The notes under the pieces: model-generated | Told to the model about the DNA's origin: nothing | What the model saw: the letters and a program-made list of their open reading frames with translations, nothing else | Databases searched by the model: none | Translations under genes and position numbers: made by a program | In this document: positions 1 through 8,114 of the stretch, one piece after another | Layout: every line of letters begins with the position of its first letter | Numbering within the stretch: the stretch's first letter is position 1 | Assembly (NCBI GenBank): GCA_964350875.1 | Contig: CAYGLT010000019.1 | Span: 1-40,331 of the forward strand | Reading direction: 5' to 3' | Length of the DNA stretch: 40,331 nucleotides | From: JAHBXC01 sp964350875 | GTDB lineage: Bacteria > Planctomycetota > Phycisphaerae > Phycisphaerales > UBA1924

Positions 1-62
1 CCGTCAGCCATGTGAAGGACCTCGTCAAGATCGTCCGCGACATGTTCCCCGAACTGGCGTAA
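1..62 (+). CDS. 3' end of an unidentified gene
   Basis: An open frame enters from the left edge and stops at TAA 60-62. Only 19 residues are visible, ending in Phe-Pro-Glu-Leu-Ala. That is too little to name a family. The call as coding rests on the in-frame stop followed 28 bases later by a strong intrinsic terminator, and on codons typical of the window. Confidence 0.55.
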   Translation, partial: VSHVKDLVKIVRDMFPELA

Positions 63-90
63 GCGATCGTCGGAACATCACGAATCATCG

Positions 91-129
91 CACGGGTTGA
101 GCCCTCCGCTCAACCCGTGTTCTTTTTCC
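91..129 (+). terminator. Intrinsic terminator of the left-edge gene
   Basis: A perfect 11-bp stem (91-101 with 109-119) closes a 7-base loop and is followed by a T-rich run (120-127). It ends transcription of the left-edge gene. There is no T run on the other strand, so it acts in the plus direction only. Confidence 0.85.
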
Positions 130-2196
130 TCACTCGCACTCCGTCCCGAACGCGCTCAGCGTCTCGTTCAGGTCGGCGAAGTTCACGACGCCGTCGCCGT
201 TCACATCGCCCGCCATTCCGGCGCCGCTCGCGCCGTAGCCGCTCAGCACCGCGTCGAGGTCGGTGAGGTTCACCAGGTTGTCGCCGTTGGTGTCGCCGTC
301 GCAGGGGAACGGAATCAACCCCGCGAACGCGTCCATCGAGTGCGCCCACGCGCCGATGCCCGCCTGCGAGCCGAGCACGCGCCCGGGGAAGTCGTCGATC
401 GCCGGGTGAATCCCGCCGTAGATGCGCGACAACCCCGCCTCGTCCGCGGCGTCGTAATAGGTCGCCCAGGTCAGCGGCACATCCATGCTCGGGCCGTCCT
501 CGAAACCCAGCCCGAACCCGCCCTTGGCGTTCGACGACACGAACTGGCCGTACCCGCCCGGGAAGAACTCCGTACCCGTGATCAGCGTCAGCACTTCCGC
601 GCTCGCGCGGCTGAACCCGCTGTGCCCCGAGGTGTACCCCGCGAACGGCGGCGTCACGAAGTTGAACTGCTGGTAAGGCAGCCACTCGTCGCCGAGAATC
701 CACCCGCACCCGCCGTACTCGGTGAGCGGATCGGCCGGATGCCCGCGCCACGCGAAGATCGCGATCTCGCCGACGAACGCCGCGAGATCCTCGTGCCGCT
801 CACCCGGCGCGCTCGACTCGGCGGTGATGAGTTCGATCAGCCCGGGCACGAGCGGCAGACCGTTCGGGTCGTACGACGGAAGGTTGCTGTCCGACGACTG
901 GCCGAGCGTCGCCATCTCGCGGATCAGCGAGATCGGGCGCACATAGTCGTACGCGGCCTTCACCTCCCAGGTGGCGATCGCCGCGTCGTGCACCGCGCCG
1001 TTGAGCGCGAGGTACACCTTCACATCCCACTCGAGGTCGCTCACAACCGGGCCCGAACCACCGATGCGCTTCTCGAACCCGGGATAGTCCGACACCGCGT
1101 TGGCGATCTCGTTCCAGTGTCCCGGAGGTGTTGAAGAAAGCGGCCCGTCGGCCCAGAACTCCGCGAGCACGCGGCCGTAATCGCCGCGCGGCACGAACAC
1201 ATCCGGATAAGGCATCCCCGTCGAAGGGTTCATGGCGTGGCCTTCGCCGTCCTGCGTGCCCAGCGGGTTGTTCCCGTTGAGAGCCGGCGAGATGTTCACG
1301 ACCGCGCCGTCGCTCGGATCGAGGAAGCCGCTCCACTCGATGAGTTGGATCACATTGGCGCGCACCGTTGCGTCGCCCGCGTCGCCCAGCATCGGGGGCG
1401 CGCCGGGATCGAGGTACATCGCGCCGGGCGCCGGGCGCTCCATCGCGTAGGGCGTCACGCTTCCCCAATGCGGCGTCAGGAAACCCTGAGGATTCGCCGC
1501 GCCCGGAACGATCAGCGGCTGCCAGCGGTTGATATCCGCGATGCCGCCCGTTCCCGCATTTTCGACAACCAACGGCCCGTTGAACGGCGCGTAGCCGCTC
1601 GTGTCCGCGAAGTTGTTCGCTTCGTTCGAGTGGTCGCCCATCGCCTGCGCGATGATCGACGCGCCGATGCGGTTGCCCACCGCCGCGGGCGAATCGCCGA
1701 CGGTCGTGGTGTTCATCGGGTCGTAGCCGAGGTCGCTCATCAGCGCGTCGAACGCGGCGAGCGAAATCGCGGCGCCGGGCGAATTCGCGAAGCGGTGCGC
1801 GAGCACGCGGTACGCGGCGAAACTGATGGCCTCATCCCGCGCGGATTCGATCGCGAGCGACGACGCGTTCTCGTTGCGGAAGATCGGCCGCGCCGACGGG
1901 TCGTATGCCGCCCACGCGTCGTACATCGCCGCCGACACATGGAAGAGATTCCGCGAGTGGACGGGCGGCCGGGGCGTGTCGCGCCGGATCGCCGCGAGCA
2001 TCGCGTCGTTCCAGCGCCGCGCCACCGAATGCGTCGCGCCACGCTCGGCGCCGGTCAGCGCTCGCTCGCCCATGCCCGACGGGAGCGACACCCCGCCAAC
2101 AGCGTCCACGCTCGCACGGTCAGCGGCGATCGAGGAACCCGCGATGAGCGCGAGCGAAAGCGGCACGAACGAAACGCGGAGCGATGACACAGGCAT
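130..2196 (-). CDS. Exported vanadium-haloperoxidase/PAP2-like protein with C-terminal dockerin
   Basis: 688 residues. The start is ATG 2196, where a typical signal peptide begins (hydrophobic core, then SSIAAD); the longer upstream frame reads as non-protein sequence. The three PAP2/vanadium-haloperoxidase motifs are complete: KX6RP at K413-R420-P421, SGHS at 523-526 (catalytic-type H525), and SRX5HX3D at S590-R591-H597-D601. In the family these residues hold vanadate or phosphate, so the protein should be an exported haloperoxidase or acid-phosphatase-like enzyme; which of the two cannot be told from sequence. The last ~57 residues hold two Ca-binding repeats (DTNGDNLVN and DVNGDGVVN), a dockerin-like module suggesting attachment at the cell surface or to a matrix. 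Transcribed leftward; a TATCCT box lies about 65 bases upstream of the start. Confidence 0.88.
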   Translation of the reverse strand: MPVSSLRVSFVPLSLALIAGSSIAADRASVDAVGGVSLPSGMGERALTGAERGATHSVARRWNDAMLAAIRRDTPRPPVHSRNLFHVSAAMYDAWAAYDPSARPIFRNENASSLAIESARDEAISFAAYRVLAHRFANSPGAAISLAAFDALMSDLGYDPMNTTTVGDSPAAVGNRIGASIIAQAMGDHSNEANNFADTSGYAPFNGPLVVENAGTGGIADINRWQPLIVPGAANPQGFLTPHWGSVTPYAMERPAPGAMYLDPGAPPMLGDAGDATVRANVIQLIEWSGFLDPSDGAVVNISPALNGNNPLGTQDGEGHAMNPSTGMPYPDVFVPRGDYGRVLAEFWADGPLSSTPPGHWNEIANAVSDYPGFEKRIGGSGPVVSDLEWDVKVYLALNGAVHDAAIATWEVKAAYDYVRPISLIREMATLGQSSDSNLPSYDPNGLPLVPGLIELITAESSAPGERHEDLAAFVGEIAIFAWRGHPADPLTEYGGCGWILGDEWLPYQQFNFVTPPFAGYTSGHSGFSRASAEVLTLITGTEFFPGGYGQFVSSNAKGGFGLGFEDGPSMDVPLTWATYYDAADEAGLSRIYGGIHPAIDDFPGRVLGSQAGIGAWAHSMDAFAGLIPFPCDGDTNGDNLVNLTDLDAVLSGYGASGAGMAGDVNGDGVVNFADLNETLSAFGTECE

Positions 2197-2297
2197 GGTT
2201 GTTCTCTCACACAGGGGCGGGGCGGCGTGCGGCCGCGCAAAGACTTCCACGAGACGGGCAGGATACCACGATCCCGATCCGGGAGCCGCCGAGAGAT

Positions 2298-2867
2298 TCA
2301 GTTGCCTTCGGGGTTCGTGATGTCGTCCTCGGTGCCGAAGATCGTGTCCGGACCGGCCGAACGGATCAGGTACTCGTTCGCGCCGGGGTCGGTCACCTCG
2401 AGTTTGTACGGCGTGTCCCACGGGTCAGTCTTGAGACCCTTGTTAATGTCGGGGATCTGCGAAAGATCCGTCGGCATCGACCCGGTCTGCTGCACATACG
2501 CCGCGACCTGCTGGTGGAGGATTGCCTCTTCGACGGCGACCTCGATCTCCGGACCGGCCATCGCCGCGACCGCGATCGCCAGAGGCACGAACGCGACGAC
2601 CGCGACACCGATGATCAGGAACACGATCAGGAATCCGCCAAGGCCGACGACGCCGAGGATCGTGCCGGTGATCGCCAGCCCCTTGGGCCGTTTGCTGAGC
2701 CCGATGATCGAGAGGATCAGCCCCGCGAGCGAGAGCAGCGCCGCCGGTTGGAAACAACACCCGACAAGCCCGACCAGCGAGAGCACGAAGCCGACCGTGC
2801 CCATCGTGTTGCCCTCGCGAGGGCGGCCGTAGTTCTGAGTGGGTGCGCCGTTCGGTGCGTTGCTCAT
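2298..2867 (-). CDS. DUF4190-like membrane protein fused to a GspG-like C-terminal domain
   Basis: 189 residues. The start is ATG 2867 with an AGGGG Shine-Dalgarno sequence 6 bases upstream; the longer frame to 2936 lacks one. Residues 1-20 are hydrophilic (Asn/Pro/Gly). Residues 22-105 form several closely packed hydrophobic segments with a KRPKG turn near 59-63, as in DUF4190 proteins. Residues 110-189 resemble the soluble C-terminal part of type II secretion major pseudopilin GspG: a helix with YVQQTGSMP, then DPWDTPY at 148-154, then YLIRSAGPDTIFGTEDDI, the Ca-loop region. There is no prepilin peptidase site, so this is not a pseudopilin itself. Function unknown; the fusion is clear, the role is not. 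Confidence 0.8.
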   Translation of the reverse strand: MSNAPNGAPTQNYGRPREGNTMGTVGFVLSLVGLVGCCFQPAALLSLAGLILSIIGLSKRPKGLAITGTILGVVGLGGFLIVFLIIGVAVVAFVPLAIAVAAMAGPEIEVAVEEAILHQQVAAYVQQTGSMPTDLSQIPDINKGLKTDPWDTPYKLEVTDPGANEYLIRSAGPDTIFGTEDDITNPEGN

Positions 2868-2953
2868 GGATATCCCCTGTTCCTGCGTTTCCGCGAGTGT
2901 ACAGGGTTTGTCCGGAACGCGCGACAGGAGTTTCACCGTTCAGGCAGGATCGC

Positions 2954-3889
2954 TCACCGCGAGCCGGGTTCCACGGTCGTCAGGGTGTTCTCCACGACGA
3001 TGGTCTGGTTCATCGTCCGGGTCTCTCCGAACATGGTCAGTTCAATCTCCTGCTCCGTCGAGACATGCATGGTCTGGTCGGCGTAGAGCGGGTTGGAGAG
3101 ATCGAACACGGCGGCGCCGCCGCCCGCGCCCTTCGACGAAAGAAGGATCGCGGTCACCGTCGGATCGGGCGAGGGTACCGGCTGATTGGGCAGCGCGGTG
3201 ACCGTGATATCCATGGTCGTGTGCACGCGGTCGCCCTCGAAGCGATCGAGCGTGTACACGGCGCGGTTGGTCATCTCGAGCCCGTTGATGTGGATCGTCG
3301 AGAGAACTTCCCACTGCGCGCCGACACCGACCGGGGAGTGGGGGAGCGGCGAGATGAGTTGCTTCATGTTCTTGCCCAGATTCTCGGCGATCTGGACGAG
3401 TTCGGCCGGCACATCGCCACCGGCCTTCATCGAAGCGTCGGACGCGCGGCCGTGCGAGTCGAACTCCACCGTCCCGCGAAGGTCGATCTCGCTGAGCAGA
3501 TCATCGACCATCTCGCGTTGCGCGGGAGTGAGTGCGCCGTCTCCGTCGAGTTCACGCCCGAGCAACTCGAACTCCGCCGCGTACATGTCATTCTCACGGT
3601 CTGCGCGCACGAGACGCATCTCGGTCTCGAAGATCATCGTCGGGAGATCCTGCTGCGCGAGCGGCGCCCCGCCCAGCGTCATCTCGATCTCGATCTTCTG
3701 GCGCTGACGGATGAGGGTCACTTCGCCCTCGCGCGGCGAGAAGCGGAGCAGGCGATGAGGCGGCGTTCCGGACTCCAGCACCCGCACGACGGGCGTGGTG
3801 GGCTTGGGCGCCTCGGCCGGGGCCGCGCGCGCACCACTCATGAGACCGAACGCGAGACACACGAATCCGACCAGAGCACTGTGGCGCAT
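2954..3889 (-). CDS. Exported protein, DUF6263-like
   Basis: 311 residues from ATG 3889, with a GGGAGGAAG Shine-Dalgarno sequence upstream and a signal peptide (MRHSALVGF..., cleavage near GARAAPA at about 20-24). The mature part alternates beta-rich stretches with a central helical region. It contains a 'GVGAQWEV' followed by 'RAVYTLDRFEGD', a layout that resembles DUF6263 proteins of planctomycetes and Bacteroidetes. No catalytic motif is seen. It is separated from the GspG-like gene by 86 bases, so it may be co-transcribed with it. The family assignment is from memory of the fold pattern and is tentative; that it is an exported protein is well supported. Confidence 0.75.
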   Translation of the reverse strand: MRHSALVGFVCLAFGLMSGARAAPAEAPKPTTPVVRVLESGTPPHRLLRFSPREGEVTLIRQRQKIEIEMTLGGAPLAQQDLPTMIFETEMRLVRADRENDMYAAEFELLGRELDGDGALTPAQREMVDDLLSEIDLRGTVEFDSHGRASDASMKAGGDVPAELVQIAENLGKNMKQLISPLPHSPVGVGAQWEVLSTIHINGLEMTNRAVYTLDRFEGDRVHTTMDITVTALPNQPVPSPDPTVTAILLSSKGAGGGAAVFDLSNPLYADQTMHVSTEQEIELTMFGETRTMNQTIVVENTLTTVEPGSR

Positions 3890-3944
3890 CAGACTTCCTC
3901 CCGAAAGGGTGTCCGGCCAAAGTACAGGTTTCGCGGCGCCGGTC

Positions 3945-3985
3945 AAGAACAAAGGGGCCCGACGGCGTTTCCGCGCGTCAGGCCC
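3945..3985 (-). terminator. Intrinsic terminator of the spondin-domain gene
   Basis: Read leftward, a 10-bp stem with one G-T pair (3976-3985 with 3955-3964) and an 11-base loop is followed by CTTTGTTCTT. It lies 29 bases beyond the stop of the spondin-domain gene. Confidence 0.7.
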
Positions 3986-4013
3986 GCAAGGGATGAGGGA
4001 GCGAAGGGTCGGC

Positions 4014-4784
4014 TCAGCGAAGGCGGCGGCGAAGCACGCCCAACCCCGCGAGCGCCAGAGCGCCGAACGCGCCGGGCGCCGGGATCTCCGTGATCGTGAT
4101 GCGATACACCTCGGTGTCCGCCGTGAGTTGGCTGTCGAAGGTGTAGCCCGCGGCGGTCGTGAGCCCGTTGAAGACGCTCAGGTCGGCGAAGTCGAACACA
4201 ACCACGCCGTTCTCGTCGACATGGTCGTCGTTGCTCGAGCCCTGCAGGAACGCCGCGCCGAACGCGCCGTCGACCTCCGAGCCTGCGTCCCAGATGTCAC
4301 GCCCGCGCTGAGTGATGATCGTCGGGTTGAAGTTCCCGTTCGAGTCGAAGACCTCGTACTGCGTCCCCGAATCGTTGCCGATGAAGTAATCGTTGCTCGG
4401 CACGACCATCGACGCGAAGGTGAAGAATCGGTTGATCGACGAATCGACGGTGATGTCCACGAACCCGCTCGCGCCCGGGAGCAGGGGGCCCGCGGGGTTC
4501 GGGAAGACCGAGCCGGAGTCGCCGTTGGGCTGCTGCGCAGCGAACGCGGGGAACCAGTCCGCGCCCGACCCGCCCTCCGCGATGGAGATGATCGGCGCCG
4601 TCGCCGCCTCCCCGTTGTTGAAGACATCGAAGGTCCCGTCGTGGAACCCGAAGCGCAGCGGCGCGAACGACACGCTGTTGTCGGGCGCGAGGTTCTCGAC
4701 AGTGATACGGAGTTGGGTCGCCCCGGCGAGTGCGGACGGAGCGGCAGCGGCGGCCGCGAGCGCGGCGATAGCGTACAAACGCAT
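4014..4784 (-). CDS. Spondin-domain protein with PEP-CTERM sorting tail
   Basis: 256 residues from ATG 4784, with an AGGAGG Shine-Dalgarno sequence 7 bases upstream. A short Ala-rich signal peptide (MRLYAIAALA..., cleavage near SALAG) precedes a domain beginning QLRITVENLAPDN and running to about residue 200. It contains the FHDGTFDVFNNG and VVPSNDYFIGND stretches typical of bacterial Spondin_N domains. The tail is IPAPGAFGALALAGLGVLRR plus further Arg: a PAP variant of the PEP-CTERM signal, so the protein is expected to be processed by an exosortase or archaeosortase-like enzyme and held at the envelope. No exosortase is in this window. It is alone in its transcription unit, with a terminator behind it and a divergent MFS gene in front. 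Confidence 0.87.
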   Translation of the reverse strand: MRLYAIAALAAAAAAPSALAGATQLRITVENLAPDNSVSFAPLRFGFHDGTFDVFNNGEAATAPIISIAEGGSGADWFPAFAAQQPNGDSGSVFPNPAGPLLPGASGFVDITVDSSINRFFTFASMVVPSNDYFIGNDSGTQYEVFDSNGNFNPTIITQRGRDIWDAGSEVDGAFGAAFLQGSSNDDHVDENGVVVFDFADLSVFNGLTTAAGYTFDSQLTADTEVYRITITEIPAPGAFGALALAGLGVLRRRLR

Positions 4785-4940
4785 GGATATTCCTCCTGCG
4801 AACAGAAAAGAAGCGGGCCTGTGCATTCCTCGAACGACGCGAAACACCACGCGTCGTCTCACGCGGTGAACCCGGCCCGGCGTCCGAATATTCCGGGCGA
4901 TCCGCGCTTTCGTCGGAAAGTTCGCGATCCGCGGCCGCGC

Positions 4941-4946
4941 TACTCT
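4941..4946 (+). promoter_or_regulatory. -10 box adjoining the MFS start (leaderless type)
   Basis: TACTCT, 7 bases before GTG 4954. There is no Shine-Dalgarno sequence, so transcription is expected to begin at or next to the start codon. Confidence 0.55.
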
Positions 4947-4953
4947 TGCTCCT

Positions 4954-6333
4954 GTGAACGCACCCTCAAGCGGCTCGCCAATCCTGGAACCCCCGCCGCC
5001 GCCCGCGCCCCCCGAAGACGCGTCCGGCGCGCCGATCGTCGGGGGCATCGTCGTCACGCCCGAGGTGCAGCGCCTCGCGCGCAAGCGGTTCGTGTTCCTG
5101 AACGCGACGCACACGATGATCGATGTCTACCCGATCTTCTTCTTCTCGCTGATCGTGCTGCTCACCGACCGCCTCGCGCTGACCGACTGGCAGGTCGCCA
5201 CCGTGCTCGCGCTCACGCCGGTCTTCTCGGGAACACTCCAGCCGTTCTTCGCGTGGTTCACCGACCGATTCGACACCCGCATCTGCGCCCCGCTCGGGAT
5301 GTTCCTCGCGGCGACCTGCATCACCACCATCGGCTTCGCCCAGAACTTCTGGCAACTCATCGCGCTCCAGATCGTCGGCGTGATCGGGAGCGGCATGTGG
5401 CACCCCGTATCCGCCGCGCTCGCGGGGCAGATCAGCGGCCGCGCGTTCCCCAGGGGTCGCGGCGTCGGGCTCGCGTTCTTCTTCGCGGCGGGGATGCTCG
5501 GACAGTCCATCGGTTCGCGCGCCGCGCCGGTCATATCAACCGCGCACGGGATGCAGCATCTCGCGTGGCTCATGATCCCGGGCGTGATCGCGGCGATCGC
5601 GCTCTACTTCGTGCTCAACCGGGTCCCGCATCGCCACGACAACCACGCGCACTTCCACGCGTCGCTCTCGCGCGAGGAATCGCACGCCCGCTGGCGCGCC
5701 GTCATCACCATCTGCGTCGCGAACTGCCTGCTCTACACCGTCAACATCGGCGTATTCGCCATGCTGAGCGTCTGGGCCAAGAGCAAGATGAGCAATGTCG
5801 GACAGGCCGCGGAACTCCACGGCACGCTGCTGATGTTCGCGACCATGGGGATGGGCCTCGCCGGTCTGTTCGCGACGCGCATCGTTCCCGTCGGCCGCGA
5901 GAAACGCCCCATCCTGCTGTTCTGCATCGCGGGCGCCGTCTGCGTGGGGCTCTTCGGGGTGGTCGGCGACTTCGGCCTGCGCGTGGGCGGCGATTCGTTC
6001 TGGCGATACTGGCCCGCCTATCTCTGGGCGGTGCTCACGGCGGTCGGCTACTTCGCCACGATGCCAGTCAGCATGTCGCTCGGGCAACGGCTCCTCCCCG
6101 GACGCACGGGGCTCGTGTCGAGCCTGCTCATGGGCGTCGGCTGGGCGTTCAGTTCGACGGCGCCCTTCATCGCGCCGCTCTTTCTGGGCGGCGTCTCGCT
6201 GAAGGCCGCGCACGAACTGCCGCCGTGGCGCATCAACCTCGGGTTCGCGGGGTTCTCGGTGCTGGCCTTGCTGGCGGGGCTGCTGTATTCGACGATCGAC
6301 AAGCGCATCGTCGAACGCGCCGCCCGCGAATAA
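4954..6333 (+). CDS. MFS transporter, fosmidomycin-resistance (Fsr)-like
   Basis: 459 residues from GTG 4954. A Pro-rich cytoplasmic head (PPPPPPAPP at about 13-20) is followed by roughly 12 hydrophobic segments. Family signs are FLNATHTMIDVYP (49-60) in the first helix, FTDRFDTR (102-109) in the helix 2-3 loop, and GSGMWHPVSAALAGQ (145-159), which matches the 'GtgsxxFHPe' helix of the Fsr branch. A His-rich loop (HRHDNHAHFH, 226-235) separates the two halves and might bind metal. The likely role is export of small molecules or drugs across the inner membrane; the substrate is unknown. No Shine-Dalgarno sequence is seen. It faces the spondin-domain gene across 169 bases. Confidence 0.85.
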   Translation: MNAPSSGSPILEPPPPPAPPEDASGAPIVGGIVVTPEVQRLARKRFVFLNATHTMIDVYPIFFFSLIVLLTDRLALTDWQVATVLALTPVFSGTLQPFFAWFTDRFDTRICAPLGMFLAATCITTIGFAQNFWQLIALQIVGVIGSGMWHPVSAALAGQISGRAFPRGRGVGLAFFFAAGMLGQSIGSRAAPVISTAHGMQHLAWLMIPGVIAAIALYFVLNRVPHRHDNHAHFHASLSREESHARWRAVITICVANCLLYTVNIGVFAMLSVWAKSKMSNVGQAAELHGTLLMFATMGMGLAGLFATRIVPVGREKRPILLFCIAGAVCVGLFGVVGDFGLRVGGDSFWRYWPAYLWAVLTAVGYFATMPVSMSLGQRLLPGRTGLVSSLLMGVGWAFSSTAPFIAPLFLGGVSLKAAHELPPWRINLGFAGFSVLALLAGLLYSTIDKRIVERAARE

Positions 6334-6368
6334 AAAGCGACCGATGCCCGTCAAGGACGCCGGTCGCT
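6331..6368 (-). terminator. Intrinsic terminator of the propeller/dockerin gene
   Basis: An 8-bp stem (6361-6368 with 6336-6343) and a 17-base loop, followed leftward by TTTTTA. The T run is only on the minus strand, so it serves the gene ending at 6430. Its left edge overlaps the stop codon of the MFS gene. Confidence 0.7.
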
Positions 6369-6429
6369 GTCGTGAAAGGTTCTCTCTCTACCCTTCAGAT
6401 CATGAACGCCGGATCGCTCCGGCGATTGC

Positions 6430-7860
6430 TCACATGCAGGTCGTGCCGAAGTTGCTCAGCACGATGTTGAGGTCGGTGAAGTTCACCACATCGTCGCCGT
6501 TCACATCGCCGGCGAAGCCCGAGCCCGTCTGGCCGAACTCGGAGAGCACGGTGTTCAGGTCGGTGAAGTTGACGATGTTGTCGCCGTTGGTGTCGCCTTC
6601 GCACTCGACGGAGCAGACCGAGACCCACTTCACGACGCGCGACGCCGCACCCGCGTTGGGACCGACGCCGTTGCCGACGGCGGTGAACGCGCCGCCGATG
6701 AAGAAGCCGTCGTCAACGCCGGCCAGGGTGTTCGGGTTCCCGTCTGCGCCGGCGCCGGCGAACCCGCCGCCGACCTCTTCCCACGCGCTGCCGGTCCACT
6801 TCGCGAACTTGCGGCAGACGATCGAGCCGTCGCCGGTGTTCTCGAAGTTGCCCACGGCGTACAGCACGCCGTCGACGACCTCGAAGTCACGCACTTCGCG
6901 GCCGGCCTGCGGGAAGCCGGGCATGGCCTCCCACGCGTTGCCGTCCCAGCGCGCGACGGCGGGCGAAACATCGCCCGTGTTGGAGCCGAGACGATCGAAG
7001 CGACCGCCGACATACAACTTCTCGCCCGTCCCGTCGTCGAAGACTTCCATGCAGAGGACCTGCGAGACGATGCTCGTGGCGCGGAACACGCCGCCGCCGA
7101 CGCTCGAGAAGTTCGTGCCGTCGAACTTCATGATGTTGCGCGACTCGACGAGCGGGTTGTTCGGATCGTTGAGGTCGGCGTCGTAGGTCTCGAAGCGGCC
7201 GGCGAAGTACAGATCGCCCTGGTAGGTCTGGAGCGCGAGGATGACGGGGGCGACGAGGCCCGCGAACTCGTTGGTGTAGCGCGTCCAAGTCGTGCCGTCC
7301 CACAGCGCGAGGGTGGGCTTCTGAGCGGTGACATCGCCGCCGCCGCCGCCCACCGCGAGTTTGCCGTCGAAGAGTTCGAGGGCATACATGAAGTCGAAGG
7401 GGCCGGTGAAGGGGGAGCCCGGAACGGTCGTGACGCTCGTGCCGTCCCAGCGCACGATGCCGCGCGAGTTGGGAAGTTCGACGATGCCCGAGCTCACGGC
7501 GTTGAACGCGCCGGCGATGTACATCTTCTCGCCGTCGCCGGCGTCGAAGAGTTCGAAGTCGGTGACGAAGCCGTCGATGGGAACCGCGCCGCCGAAGCCG
7601 AGGTTGGCGCCGGTGTCCAGATCGACGCGCGCCCAACCGAAGATGTTGGCGCCCGCGAACGACGAGAACGAGCCGCCGGCGAGCAGGAAGTTGTCGCGAA
7701 CGCGCACGACCTGAACCGAGTTGTTGGCGCCGGGGTTGCCGATGTCACGGTCCCAGGTGGGGCAGATCGCCACGGGGCCCGCGAGGGCGGACGAGGCGAC
7801 AGCGGAAAGTCCGGCGCAGCCGATGAGCGCGGACACGAGGCGGGTGGGAGTCTTCAACAC
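6430..7860 (-). CDS. Exported propeller-like protein with C-terminal dockerin
   Basis: 476 residues from GTG 7860, chosen because GGAGAG lies 7 bases upstream and a signal peptide follows at once (LKTPTRLVSALIGCAGLSA..., cleavage near SALAG). An ATG at 7911 in the same frame would add a non-hydrophobic stretch before it. The body repeats blocks of about 50-60 residues of the type 'ARWDGNAWEAMPG ... LYVGGRFDRLG', a beta-propeller (Kelch/delta-60-like) pattern. The last ~57 residues are a dockerin module (DTNGDNIVNFTDLNTVL and DVNGDDVVNFTDLNIVL) between two Cys, nearly the same as that of the haloperoxidase-like protein at 130-2196. The role is unknown; probably a surface or matrix protein. Confidence 0.85.
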   Translation of the reverse strand: MLKTPTRLVSALIGCAGLSAVASSALAGPVAICPTWDRDIGNPGANNSVQVVRVRDNFLLAGGSFSSFAGANIFGWARVDLDTGANLGFGGAVPIDGFVTDFELFDAGDGEKMYIAGAFNAVSSGIVELPNSRGIVRWDGTSVTTVPGSPFTGPFDFMYALELFDGKLAVGGGGGDVTAQKPTLALWDGTTWTRYTNEFAGLVAPVILALQTYQGDLYFAGRFETYDADLNDPNNPLVESRNIMKFDGTNFSSVGGGVFRATSIVSQVLCMEVFDDGTGEKLYVGGRFDRLGSNTGDVSPAVARWDGNAWEAMPGFPQAGREVRDFEVVDGVLYAVGNFENTGDGSIVCRKFAKWTGSAWEEVGGGFAGAGADGNPNTLAGVDDGFFIGGAFTAVGNGVGPNAGAASRVVKWVSVCSVECEGDTNGDNIVNFTDLNTVLSEFGQTGSGFAGDVNGDDVVNFTDLNIVLSNFGTTCM

Positions 7861-8021
7861 AGATATCTCTCCATCGAGATTTGCAGGGGCACACACGACC
7901 GGGCAAGACATCCCCCTCGACCGGTCAGATGGGCGGCAGAGTACCACAAATCTGTGTCATCTCCAACCCCCTGTCAAAACTGTATATGCAGCACGGGATT
8001 GCGCATTCCAGCCGCCTGGCG

Positions 8022-8062
8022 CAACCTGTCGTTTGCGGTGGACAACCTGTTTGCGGCATACT
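8022..8062 (+). promoter_or_regulatory. Promoter and direct repeats upstream of thyX
   Basis: A -35-like TTGCGG (8033-8038) and a -10-like CATACT (8057-8062) are 18 bases apart. CAACCTGT occurs twice (8022-8029 and 8043-8050), 21 bases apart, that is on the same face of the helix, with a TTTGCGG after each. The repeats overlap the promoter and could be an operator. Confidence 0.5.
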
Positions 8063-8114
8063 CGGCCCGATCCTCGGAAATACCCTGCCTCACCACAGCC
8101 CATGGAGGGATCGG

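Noticed and set aside
3795..6470. Plus-strand open frame of 891 codons over the spondin-domain gene and the MFS gene
   Set aside because: Runs antisense to two exported-protein genes and out of frame with the MFS gene; Arg/His-rich shadow.
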